DNA of 64,000 nt from positions 35,621,574-35,685,573 of the forward strand of contig OX457070.1 of the NCBI GenBank assembly GCA_949752795.1, in the 5' to 3' direction. Made by a program: the position numbers and the translations under genes. This document shows, in pieces, positions 1 through 9,432 of the stretch (the stretch's first letter is position 1; every line of letters starts with the position of its first letter). The notes under the pieces are model-generated. The model saw only the letters and a program-made list of their open reading frames with translations. It was not told the DNA's origin and did not search any database. The DNA is from Hyperoodon ampullatus (taxonomy: Eukaryota; Chordata; Mammalia; Artiodactyla; Ziphiidae).

Positions 1-20
1 GTGGTGTTGGATTATTTTTT

Positions 21-327
21 TAAGTTTATTTATTTTATTTTTGGCTGCGTTGGGTCTTCATTGCTGCGCACGGGCTTTCTCTAGTTGCGGCGAGCGGGGG
101 GCTACTCTTAGTTGAGGTGTGCGGGCTTCTCATTGTGATGGCTTCTCGTTGCGGAGCATGGGCTCTAGACGTGTGGGATTCAGTAGTTGTGGCACGTAAG
201 CTCAGTAGTTGTGGCACACAGGCTTAGTTGCTCCATGGCATGTGGGATCTTCCTGGACCAGGGATTGAACCCGTGTCCCCTGCATTGGTAGGTGGATTCT
301 TAACCACTGCGCCACGAGGGGAGTCCT
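21..327 (-). mobile_element. CHR SINE, long form (S1)
   Basis: tRNA-derived SINE in antisense. The T-rich end (reverse of the poly-A tail) is at the left. The tRNA-like head is at the right, where the reverse strand reads GTGGCGCAGTGGTTAAGAAT followed by a B-box-like GGGTTCAATCC. It is about 307 bp and carries the extra tail-proximal segment missing from the short copies. Imperfect target-site duplications flank it (6-20 and 328-342, GTTGRATTAYTTTTT). Confidence 0.9.
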
Positions 328-341
328 GTTGAATTACTTTT

Positions 342-1189
342 TAATGTACACGGTTATCCTTTCAGCCCTTAGTACCTAATATGGATAAAAATCTTTTTAA
401 ATTGGCCTTTATTATTGTTTCCTGGAATCTGTTGATAATTAAAATGATTTAAAAAAATGAATTGCAGTAGGTGTATTTTTCCTCTGGGAATAATTGGAAA
501 TAACAGCATAAAACAGAATGGAGAAAATTATCTTTTACAAAGGAAGTTATCATTTCTTAACATTCTGTTCACTTTAAAGAATGCCCAAATACAGGTTAAA
601 CGTATCAGTGGAAGAAATTGTTACAATTTTCTTTAGGTAATATAATATAGCACTTGTCTTTATAATAGAGTACGGAATATAAAATGTTTTAAAGAAAGCA
701 AACTACTCATGCTTAGGTGTATACTAGGATAACAAGAGTTAAGAAAGAAAGAATACGTTGGGGATAGGTTAAAAAAGGGCAACTAGAAATCTGGACGATT
801 ATAAAAAAAAAGTCATTACTTTTTCAAATGGGTGCTGTTTATTTGAACAAATAATTCACATGTGTGTATTTGGTTTTAGGGAACCAAAACATTATGCCAG
901 CGTTTTGCTTTTAAAATATTTTGGGCCTTAATTGCTTTAATGTTACCTAAGATCAGTTTGGCCAATATTCATTGCCATTATAGTAGTTATATTTTTGACC
1001 AGATTTTTTAAATATCTAAAACTTTTAGCGTGAGAAACTTCTTTTTCCTCTTTCTACTGTTAGTTATTTTTGAAAAGTAATAATAGGCATCTGTAAACTC
1101 ACTGTTGGGGGGCAAAAAACCCCCAATAAGTTTGGCAACAGCAAACATCTTAATGTTATATTGCTGAGGTTCATTCATATTGTTGCATG
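342..1189. other. AT-rich unique DNA, nothing recognised
   Basis: AT-rich sequence with no coding frame of note, no splice-bounded open segment and no repeat family that I can name. Confidence 0.5.
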
Positions 1190-1650
1190 TCACTGTGGTT
1201 CATTTGTTTCAACTGCTGTACAGTATTCTCTTTGAATATTCCATAATTTATTCCTTTATTCTCCTGTTGACAAACATTTGGGTTGTTTGTTTCCAGGTTT
1301 TTGGTATTCTGAAGCAATCAAGTGAGTACAATCAAGTATACATTCTTTTTTTTTTTTTTTTTTTTTGTGGTAGCAGGCCTCTCACTGCTGTGGCCTCTCC
1401 TGTTGCGGCGCACAGGCTCTGGATGCACAGGCTTAGCGGCCATGGCTCATGGGCCCAGCCGCTCCGCGGCATGTGGGATCTTCCCAGACCGGGGCACGAA
1501 CCCGCGTCCCCTGCATTGGCAGGCAGACTCTCAACCACTGTGCCACCAGGGAAGCCCAAGTATACATTCTTATACATTTCTTCTCTTGTACATGTTTTGG
1601 GGAATGCATACCTACAAGTAGAAATGCTGGGCCATGTGGGATATGAATGT
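1190..1650 (-). mobile_element. Old L1M-type LINE fragment, split by SINE S2
   Basis: Antisense remnant of an ancient L1 3' region. The plus strand carries the familiar antisense phrases for 'ATTCCATAATTTATT...GTTGACAAACATTTGGGTTG' and, after the SINE, 'AGAAATGCTGGGCC'. It is heavily diverged. The SINE at 1348-1557 and its duplicated target interrupt it, so the LINE is older than the SINE. Confidence 0.6.
1348..1557 (-). mobile_element. CHR SINE, short form (S2)
   Basis: About 210-bp antisense CHR copy with a T tract at the left and tRNA-like head at the right (B-box-like GGTTCGTGCC on the reverse strand, here slightly changed). A perfect 14-bp target-site duplication, AAGTATACATTCTT, lies at 1334-1347 and 1558-1571. 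The long open frames over it on both strands are SINE translations, not genes. Confidence 0.95.
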
Positions 1651-2459
1651 TCAGTTATAGGAGATAATCCAAAATGTTAGTCCCTTCAGATTGGCTCCTG
1701 GGTCCTTTTGACAATATCCCACTAGTCTTTGAGAGCTTCTTTGTATTTTTAGTATGACAAGGTGTTTTGAGGCTCATCTTATACATTTCCTATTCCAGAC
1801 CTGGAACCCACCTTTTCTCCAAGAAGCCCTGTTCTTTTGGGAAATGTATGTAGAGGCCACAATTTGGGCATTAGGAGTGCCCATTATTGGACTGGTCGTT
1901 TTTTCTAGGCCTTCTTAGTGGATAGAGATAGTAAATATGTATTTTTTTAGGAGAAAGTATATCAGAAGTTCATACTGATAATTATGATTCAAATTCAGTA
2001 ATACAGGGTTTTTATTTTGATTTTATTGAAAATTTTGGTTATAAGTGATATAAATCTAATTATTTAATTTTGAACTTAAACAGGTACAGTTTTAGTATAA
2101 CAATATCACTACTAGCAATATGATTATCAAAAACAGAAATTTCTTGGCATTTCTCCCATTTCTCTCCCTTAGGATATTCCATTAGGGATGAATAGCAGAT
2201 TGCTGTGTTTTAAGGTCACTTGAAGTAATTCTTGGTGTGATTGAACTTCCTTTTGCTTTTGGTTTTGGGGGATGGCTTTTCCCCTTCATTTTTATTTAAT
2301 TTCATGTTATAATTTTAACCGTTGCATGATTCCCGTATCAGATGTATAAAATGAGATCCATTTAGAGAAATCTAGCTTTCATTTTTTTCCACTCCAGCTT
2401 GGCCTCTCTCTCTGTGTAACCATTTTTATTACTTTTCGGTTTATCCTTCCATTAAAAAA
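1651..2459. other. AT-rich unique DNA, nothing recognised
   Basis: No repeat family, coding segment or regulatory signature that I can support. Confidence 0.5.
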
Positions 2460-2800
2460 AATAAGCATTCACGTGTTTGTATCTCTTTCTTAGATAAAAA
2501 GCAGGATACTATATACTCCGTGCTTTTTCACTAATCACTCTATCCTGGAAATCTGTAGAAGTATATAGAGACACTTTCGATTCTTTTTTATAGCTGCATA
2601 GAACTCCATTGTGTAGTTGTCCCATGGTTTATTCAGCCAGTTCCATATTGATGGACATTTGGGTTGTTTCTGTTATTTTGCTGTTATAAAGAGTGCTGCA
2701 GTGAATTGTACTGGGCATAGGTCTTTTTGTATTTTTGACATTCTTAGAAGAAGGATTGCTGCGTCCAGTGGTAAATGCATATTTCGTACTTAATCTTTAG
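2460..2800 (-). mobile_element. Old L1M/L1ME-type LINE fragment
   Basis: Antisense remnant of an ancient L1 ORF2 end and 3'UTR. Plus-strand text gives the antisense of the typical 'tail' landmarks: AGCTGCATAGAACTCCATTG (from the conserved ATGGAATACTATGCAGC), then TTGATGGACATTTGGGTTG. It is diverged, with no open frame and no visible target-site duplication. Confidence 0.65.
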
Positions 2801-3496
2801 GGTGTTGATTGACAAAGCCCCTTGGGTAAACCTGAATCCCTCGCCACCTCCTCAGATGAGAATCACTCTAGTTGTTATAACTCCTTGTGGAAGGCATGGA
2901 CTCAGGTGCACCCTAGGTAGTTATGAGGCCTGCCACCAAGGCACATTCCTGTATCTCACTTGATTCCTTGGGCAGGCTGGCTAAGATGCAGATGGGTCTT
3001 TATTTGAACAAGGCCCTTCTGAGATGGAAGACAATTAAAATATGAAATCACAGCCTTTAAAACCAGGTAATTCTGAAGTCTAAAGAGACCTCTGAGAGGA
3101 AAATATAAAATGTCTGGCAGACTAGGTTTTGAGGGCTCATAGGTGGCAGTCCTGGTGATACTGGTAGTGGGGGTATTTCAAGGACTCTGATTTCATGTGT
3201 TATCCTGAAAAGTTTTGTTCTGTGGCTTAAGCATCTTCATCCCATAGGGACTTGGGTTAAAGTCATGTGGCAGTGTGAATTCTACTTAGCTGTTGTCCTT
3301 CTTACTTAAGGCTATTTTTATTGTGGGATCACATGTTTCCATTTACACTTGCAGTACATTAAGGACACCCTTGATCTGACATCCCAGAGCCTTCTCTTTT
3401 GAAGCAGTGATATCTTTTGGATTGACATTTCCTATGCTAAAAGTTTTTTAAAAATTAAGGGTGTGTGTAGAAATCTGTATAATTATTTAGGGCAAA
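2801..3496. other. Unique DNA, nothing recognised
   Basis: Mixed-composition sequence without a recognisable repeat, coding frame or RNA gene. Confidence 0.5.
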
Positions 3497-3565
3497 CTGC
3501 CTTTCATTTCCTAGCACAGTGGCTGGAATACATAGGTGTTCAAGAAATCTTGAATGAATGAATTG
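3497..3565 (+). mobile_element. L2 LINE 3' end fragment
   Basis: Short piece matching the L2 3' terminus: CTAGCACAGTGGCTGGAATA followed by a GTGTTCAAGAAATCTTGAATGAATGAA-like tail, the degenerate (TGAATGAA) end typical of L2. Confidence 0.6.
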
Positions 3566-3589
3566 AGAGACTGGATGAATTTATTCAGT

Positions 3590-3720
3590 TGGGTGTAGAA
3601 GGAAGTAGTTGGGAGTAGAGGGAGAGTCTTTTGTTGTTTTGTTTTCCTTTTTTAAATATGGGAGATAGTTAAACATAGTTAAGTGTGTATAGATTGATGC
3701 ATAAATTAATGAAAGCTAAC
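3590..3720 (-). mobile_element. L2 LINE fragment, antisense
   Basis: Resembles 7793-7885 of this window over about 90 bp: both have GGAGTAGAG, a T-rich run, ATGGGAGA and TTAAACATAG in the same order. That downstream copy sits in a clear antisense L2, so I assign this piece to the same family. Orientation is inferred from that match. Confidence 0.5.
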
Positions 3721-3829
3721 CTAATTTTTCTTGTGGAAAATTTTGTATATAAGAAATAATGAATTTTAGGGTGTTGGTTTTTGAAATCCTAGGATAGATG
3801 CTGGTATTTTAGAGAAGAGACCTAGATCA

Positions 3830-4439
3830 TTCTGAAAGACATTTGTAAAGTAGAATTTAGTGGATAGTAGTTGATTAGATGTGAGCAGCAAGGGAGAAGA
3901 AGTAAAGAACAATATGTAAGTTTCTGTCTTGAGCAATTAAGTGAATGGTAGTATCATTCACTAAAATAGGAACCACAAGGAGATGGACAGGTTTGCTTGG
4001 TAAAGATGAGGGCTTCAATTGTGGTCCTTAATTGGTAATATTATATGCAGGAATTCTCACTTAAGGAGTTGGAATAGGTGGAGGAGAGACAGCGTACCTT
4101 CCTATGGGTATGTGCTTGAGATTGAATTTTGTAGGTGGGAAGTGAAGCTATGGAAGAAGATAAGATCACCTAGGGATCGTATATAAAGTGAGAAGAAAAC
4201 AGGACCCAGGACAGAATTCTGGTGTGAGCAGAAAGAAGTGGTGCTGAAGGAAGAGTGGTCAGAGAGCTAGAAAGTAAACTATTTGGGGAGCATGGGGAAG
4301 AGAATCTTTCCAGAAAGAGGGTATGGGTAACAGTGTTGGGTAGTAGGAGAAACCTCAAGGAATATAAGGTCTACGAAAGGTCCACTAGCTTTAGGAGCAG
4401 GGAGATATTGTGACTCTAGAGGAAGCAGGTTCCATAGAG
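3830..4439 (-). mobile_element. L2 LINE reverse transcriptase region, left part
   Basis: Antisense L2. The plus strand carries landmarks whose complement is the L2 reverse transcriptase end: 'AAGATAAGATCACCTAGGGA' is the complement of the conserved 'CCTAGGTGATCTCATC' stretch. The frame is ruined by indels. The element stops at the Charlie insertion at 4440 and resumes at 7701, so the two halves are one copy split by the DNA transposon. Confidence 0.65.
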
Positions 4440-4890
4440 CAGCGGTTCCCAGCCTTTTTGGCACCAGGGACCGGTTTCATGGAAGACAGTTTTTCCACAG
4501 ACTGGGGTGGGGGGGATTGTTTTGGGATGATTCAAGCCCATTATTTATTGTGCACTTTATTTCTATTATTATTACATTGTAATAAATGAAATAATTATAC
4601 AGCTGACCACATAATGCAGAATCAGTGGGAGCCCTGAGCTTGTTTTCCTGCAACTAGATGGTCCCATCTTGGGGTGAGGGGAGACAGTGACACCCGAAGT
4701 ATATTGCTTATGTCCAGTCTACTCCGTAATTTAGTTTTGGTTGCTGTCACTGCAGAAAGCCCTGCTTCACAGAGATAGGATGTTGGAAATGGAAGCAGGG
4801 TTTCAGTGCTTTTGTGGCAATCTCAGGCTATTCCACCTTGACTTTAATCCAGAACGTATGGAGATTTGAAGTTGTCTCAAACATACTTTT

Positions 4891-5099
4891 TTTTTTTTTT
4901 TTTTTTGGTGGTACGCGGGCCTCTCACTGTTGCAGCCTCTCCCATTGCGGAGCACAGGCTCCAGACGCGCAGGCTCAGCGGCCATGGCTCACGGGCTTAG
5001 CCACTCCGCGGCATGTGGGATCTTCCCGGACCGGGGCACGAACCCGTGTCCCCTGCATCGGCAGGTGGACTCTCAGCCACTGCGCCACCAGGGAAGCCC
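4891..5099 (-). mobile_element. CHR SINE, short form, inside Charlie (S3)
   Basis: Antisense short CHR copy with a perfect 14-bp target-site duplication, TCAAACATACTTTT, at 4877-4890 and 5100-5113. It interrupts the C-terminal part of the Charlie transposase between the encoded residues ...GGLKSMFE and the sequence that continues to KQAQGSH. Confidence 0.95.
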
Positions 5100-6606
5100 T
5101 CAAACATACTTTTAAGGCCACCGTCATTTGAGATCTCAAGTAGTTGATCCTCTTCTAGCATGGACAAAGTCGATTTCACCTGGCTTATTCACAGATGGGT
5201 CAAGGATCCATTCCTTCCCAGTTCGGGGGTCTTTTGTGGTTGGGAAGTAATGCTCAAACTCTTTGGAAAGCTGAGAGAGGTGATCATGCACCATCTGGGA
5301 GAAAGAAGGCCCTGGCTCAGTCTCTTTCTAAATCTCTGCTAATTCTTGAAACATGTCAAAAATCCCAATGTTCACTCGTCGCCCCCATAAATCCAGTTTG
5401 GCTTTAAATGCAGCCACTTTATCTGCCGACTTGAACACAGTTGTTGTTCTCCCCTGAAGTGACAGATTGAGTTTGTTGAGCAGGTTGAATATGTCACACA
5501 AGTAAGCAAGTTTTGCGACCCATTCTGTGTCACTAAAATGTGCTGCCAGTGGAGACTCTTTTTCTAAAATCTCTGGAGTGGCTCTCATAACTCAAAAACC
5601 CTGGCCAGTGATCTACCTTTAGAAAGCCATCTCACTTCTGTGTATGAGAGATGTGTGCTCTGCAACCATCCCCTCACAGAGCTGCATGAACAGATGTGAG
5701 TTAAGGGCATGTACTTTAATGTGGTTGATAATTTTAATCACATCCTGCAAAACGTAGTTAAGTTCAGGTGACATTGTTCGGCTAGCCAGCATTTCTCTAT
5801 GGATGACACAGTGCATAGACTCACATTCAGAAGCGATCTCTTTGACCTGAGTAGTGAAACCAGAAAGCTGTCCAGTCGTGGCAGCCACTCTGTCCTTGCA
5901 TATACCGACACAAAATGACCAATCAGTTTTCTTGATATGTAATCATTCAAAGACTTGAATAGTTCTACAGCTGTGGTGTTGGTTGGCAACAAAGGTACAC
6001 ATAACATATCCTCATGCACATCCTCCTGAGAAATACATCGTACACACACACACAAAAAGTATTGTTGCTGTGTTGTCAACATCGGTAGACTTGTCAACCT
6101 GGATTGCGTACCACAGTGACTCATTACTCCTCTCTAACGATTGCGCCTCAGTATCCTCTGCTGTTTCATCAATTCGTCTGTTATGGTGCTAGCTGAAAGA
6201 CGAACATGTGCCACCTTTTGAGCTGCAGCCTCTCCTAAAAGTTCACTACAGATGTCCTTAGCAGCAGGCAGGATCAACTCTTCACCAATAGTAAAGGGCT
6301 TCTTAGCTTTAGCAATGTGGTTAGCCACTAAGAATGATGCTCTCAGTGCAGACACATTTGATGAAGTGGCGGCCTTCAATAATTGCATCTGTTCTTCATG
6401 TTCACAGTTTTTCCTTGTGAAAAACTCCAAAGGCTTGTCTTTTAATGCAGGGTGCTTGGTCTCCATGTGGCAAAGCAGTTTTGAAGGTTTCATGGCTTCA
6501 TTGGATAGCCTGTTGCCATGCATTATACAAAGCAGGCTTGGAGAGTGTGAATCACCTGTTGTAATGAACCTGTAATTTAAGTAGGATGCTTGCTTTTTTC
6601 TTTTCT

Positions 6607-6954
6607 TTTCTTTTTAATTATTTATTTATTTTTGGTTGCGTTGGGTCTTTGTTGCTGTGTGTGGGCTTTCTCTAGTTGCGTCAAGCGGGGGCTACTCTTT
6701 GTTGTGGTGCATGGGCTTCTCATTGCGGTGACTTCTCTTGTTGTGAAGTATGGGCTCTAGGTGTGTGAGCTTCACTAGTTGTGGCACGCGGGCTCAGTAG
6801 TTGTGGCTCACAGGCTCTAGAGCGCAGGCTCAGTAGTTGTGGCACATGGGCTTAGTTGCTCCACGGCATGTGGGATCTTCCCGGACCAGGGATCGAGCCT
6901 GTGTTCCCTGCATTGGTAGGCGGATTCTTAACCACAGCGCCACCAGGAAATCCT
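6607..6954 (-). mobile_element. CHR SINE, long form, inside Charlie (S4)
   Basis: Antisense long CHR copy of about 350 bp with the segment GTTGCGTTGGGTCTTTGTTG near the tail and the 'CTCAGTAGTTGTGGC' repeats in its body. It ends CACCAGGAAATCC at 6954. Flanking duplications are diverged (roughly TGCTTTTTTCTTTT against TGGTGTTTTCTTGT). It interrupts the transposase near its N-terminus. Confidence 0.88.
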
Positions 6955-7217
6955 GGTGTTTTCTTGTAAATGCAACTTTCATTTTGTTGGCAGTCTTAGA
7001 GTCTTCTGCTGTCTCATCATTGGGTCTTTCCCCCTTTCAAAGAAATTCTCCAGCGACGTTTGTTTTTTACTCATTTTGGCTAGAGTTAACTTGTAGGCTT
7101 ACCAGAACTGTGTGACAAGACAAGTGTGCAGTGTGGGAAAAAGGCACGGACGGAAGTGGTAAATAAAATAACGGGTGGGCCATGTGTGGACCAAAATAAG
7201 TGTCGGATTCTGACTTA

Positions 7218-7312
7218 AAGCCTGCCACCAGATGCAGCTGTACAAATGAAGTACATCAACTCACTTGCCACTATAAAGCCTTCTGCCAGATGCAGCTTAA
7301 TTGTCACTTGCC
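7218..7312. repeat. Two-unit tandem repeat in Charlie 5' region
   Basis: Two imperfect units each containing AAAGCCT...CCAGATGCAGCT...CACTTGCCACT. They sit between the transposase start and the right terminus. Subterminal repeats like these are where hAT transposases often bind, which is an inference here. Confidence 0.6.
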
Positions 7313-7454
7313 ACTCACTGATAGGGTTTTGATATGAGTCTGCAAGCAGTTGATTATTACGGTCTCTCTGCAGTCAAACCTCACTGCTAATGATAATCTG
7401 TATTTTCAGCCTCTCTGCAGTGCTAGCATCACCGCCTCAGCTCCACCTCAGATC

Positions 7455-7550
7455 ATCAGGCATTAGATTCTCCAAAGGAGCATGCTACCTAGATCCGTCG
7501 CATGCACAGTTTGCAGTAGGGTTCGCACTCCTATGAGAATCTAATGCCAC
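7455..7550. repeat. Subterminal inverted repeat of Charlie
   Basis: GCATTAGATTCTCCAAAGGAGC and, about 60 bp on, its near complement in CTCCTATGAGAATCTAATGC. Together they could fold into a stem with a CG-containing loop. The same pair is present in MER1-type elements as I remember them. Confidence 0.65.
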
Positions 7551-7709
7551 TGCTGATCTGACAGGAGGCAGAGCTCAGGCGGTAATGCGAGCGATGGGGA
7601 GCGGCTATAAATACAGATGAAGCTTCGCTCACTCGCCTGCTGCTCACCTCCTGCTTTGCGGCCAGGTTCCTAACAGGCCACGGACTGGCTGGGGACCCTG
7701 ACTGTAGAG

Positions 7710-8165
7710 GGTGGAGATAGAAGCCAGAGTGCAGGAGCTGAGAGTGAGTATGAAATGGAGGATGTGGAGAAAACTCTTTCAAGAGTTGTTTTTGAAAATG
7801 GAGAGTGGTGGTAATTAGGAGTAGAGAAAGGTTTTTTTGTTTTGCTTCTTAAAATGGGAGACACTTAAACATAGTTCTGTTCAGAAGGTGTAAGGTACAG
7901 AGAGAAGGGACCCACACGTGAGAATATAAGAGAAACCAGTTTAATTATGACAGAACCAAGTTTTATAGAAGACAAAGAGGGAGAGAAAGCATTTGTAAAT
8001 GCGTTGAAGGTGTTTAGGACAGAACACAGATTCAGAAGGTGCTGCAGGAAAGGTCTGGCATGGAGGGCAGCAGTGGGAGATAGTGCAGGAAGCAAGAACT
8101 GAGAGAGTGCATCTTCACTGCATAATTAACAGCCAGATTTCAGATCTCCCCAGCATTTGGAACAA
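7710..8165 (-). mobile_element. L2 LINE, right part beyond Charlie
   Basis: Continuation of the antisense L2 interrupted at 4439. The plus strand carries landmarks such as AAAACTCTTTCAAGAGTT and AAAATGGGAGACACTTAAAC, which lie upstream of the reverse transcriptase core on the L2 sense strand. No frame is open. Confidence 0.6.
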
Positions 8166-8917
8166 CAAATTGGAACCTTGGGTATAAGCAGCCTTTAGTG
8201 TGGGGTTGTTCTTATGTCTGCTTTCTAATTCCTAATGATTTATGAGAATATCTAGTTTTTTGGGTTATTTTTTTAACATCTTAATTGCAATATAATTGCT
8301 TTACAATGGTGTGTTAGTTTCTGCTTTATAGGAAAGTGAATCAGCTATACATATACATATATCCCCATATCTCCTCCTTCTGCGTCTCCCTCCCACCCTC
8401 CCAACCCACCCCTCTAGGTGGTCAAAAGCACCAAGCTGATCTCCCTGTGCACTACGGCTGCTTCCCACTAGCTATCTATTTTACATTTGGTAGTATACGT
8501 AAGTCCATAACACTCTTTCACTTCGTCCCAGCTTACCCTTCCCCCTCCCCGTGTCCTCAAGTCCATTCTCTACATCTGCGTATTTATTCCTGTCCTGCCC
8601 CTAGGTTCTTCAGAGCCTTTTTTTTTTTTTTTTAGATTCTATATATATGTGTTAGCATAAGGTATTTATTTTTCTCTTTCTGACTTTCTTCACTGTATGA
8701 CAGTTTCTAGGTCCATCCACCTCACTACAAATAACTCAATTTCATTTCCTTTTATGGCTGAGTAATATTCCATTGTATGTATGTGCCACATCTTCTTTAG
8801 CCATTCATCTGTTGATGGACAATTAGGTTGCTTCTATGTCCTGGCTATTGTAAATAGAGCTGCAGTGAACATTGTGGTACATGACTCTTTTTGAATTATG
8901 GTTTTCTCAGGGTATAT

Positions 8918-9185
8918 GCCCAGTAGTGGGATTGCTGGGTCATACAGTAGTTCTATTCTTAGTTTTTTAGGGAACCTCCATACTGTTCTCCATAGGGGCT
9001 GTATCAATTTACATTCCCACCAACAGTGCAAGAGGGTTCCCTTTTCTCCACGCCCAATAGTGGGATTGCTGGGTCGTATGGTAGTTCTATTTTTAGTTTT
9101 TTAAGGAGCCTCCATACTGTTCTGCATAGTGGCTATATCAATTTACATTCCCACCAACAGTGCAAGAGGGTTCCCTTTTCTCCAC
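8918..9185. repeat. 134-bp tandem duplication within L1a
   Basis: Units 8918-9051 and 9052-9185 both begin GCCCARTAGTGGGATTGCTG and end CCCTTTTCTCCAC. I count about 11 mismatches, all in the first two thirds of the unit; the last roughly 60 bp are identical. Confidence 0.85.
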
Positions 9186-9220
9186 ACCCTCTCCAGCATT
9201 TATTGTTTGTAGATTTTTTT

Positions 9221-9432
9221 TTTTTTTTTTTTTTTTTTTGGCGGTACATGGGCCTCTCACTGTTGTGGCCTCACCCGTTCCGGAGCACAGGCTCCACACA
9301 CACAGGCTCAGCGGCCATGGCTCACGGGCCTAGCCGCTCTGCAGCATGTGGGATCCTCAAGCACCGGGGCATGAACCTGTGTCCCCTGCATCAGCAAGCG
9401 GACTCTCAACCACTGCACCATCAGGGAAGCAC
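9221..9432 (-). mobile_element. CHR SINE, short form, inside L1a (S5)
   Basis: Antisense short CHR copy with a long T tract (about 25 T). The flanking L1 target is duplicated imperfectly (TGTAGATTTTT at the left, TGTAGTATTTTT at 9433). It interrupts the L1 phrase 'GTAGATTTTTTGATGATGGCC'. Confidence 0.9.

Larger units (their letters stand above)
4622..7074 (-). pseudogene. Charlie hAT transposase, broken
   Basis: Remains of a hAT transposase, the enzyme that excised and integrated this element in the nucleus. The start codon at 7074 gives MSKKQTSLENFFERGKD, the usual Charlie beginning. After the SINE at 6607-6954, the frames at 6134-6523 (with KPSKLLCHMETKHPALKDKP, the tail of the BED/zinc-finger-like region), 5738-6124, 5619-5888 and 5328-5588 cover the catalytic core with several frameshifts. 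The hAT dimerisation domain near 5000-5180 is cut by a SINE at 4891-5099. The frame ends with KQAQGSH and a stop at 4622-4624. Multiple frameshifts, stops and two insertions exclude activity. There is no sign of domestication. Confidence 0.88.
4432..7709 (-). mobile_element. Nearly complete hAT-Charlie DNA transposon (MER1 group)
   Basis: Cut-and-paste element of about 3.26 kb, of which about 0.6 kb is later SINE sequence. Left end CAGCGGTTCCCAGCC at 4440; right end ...CTGGGGACCCTG at 7700, giving hAT-type terminal inverted repeats. Candidate 8-bp target duplications match 6 of 8 (CCATAGAG at 4432, CTGTAGAG at 7702) and fit the hAT nTCTAGAn preference. Terminal sequences match what I know of MER1A/MER1B, so it is probably the Charlie parent of that group. 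The transposase lies on the minus strand. It inserted into L2 and was later hit by two CHR SINEs. Confidence 0.88.

Noticed and set aside
1348..1557. tRNA gene on the minus strand at SINE heads
   Set aside because: The tRNA-like heads have degenerate box sequences and no intact cloverleaf or CCA-adjacent end; they are the promoter part of CHR SINEs.
5328..6523. Minus-strand frames as a domesticated transposase gene
   Set aside because: They require several frameshifts to join, two SINEs interrupt the coding region, the transposon termini are still present, and no splice or promoter arrangement suggests reuse.
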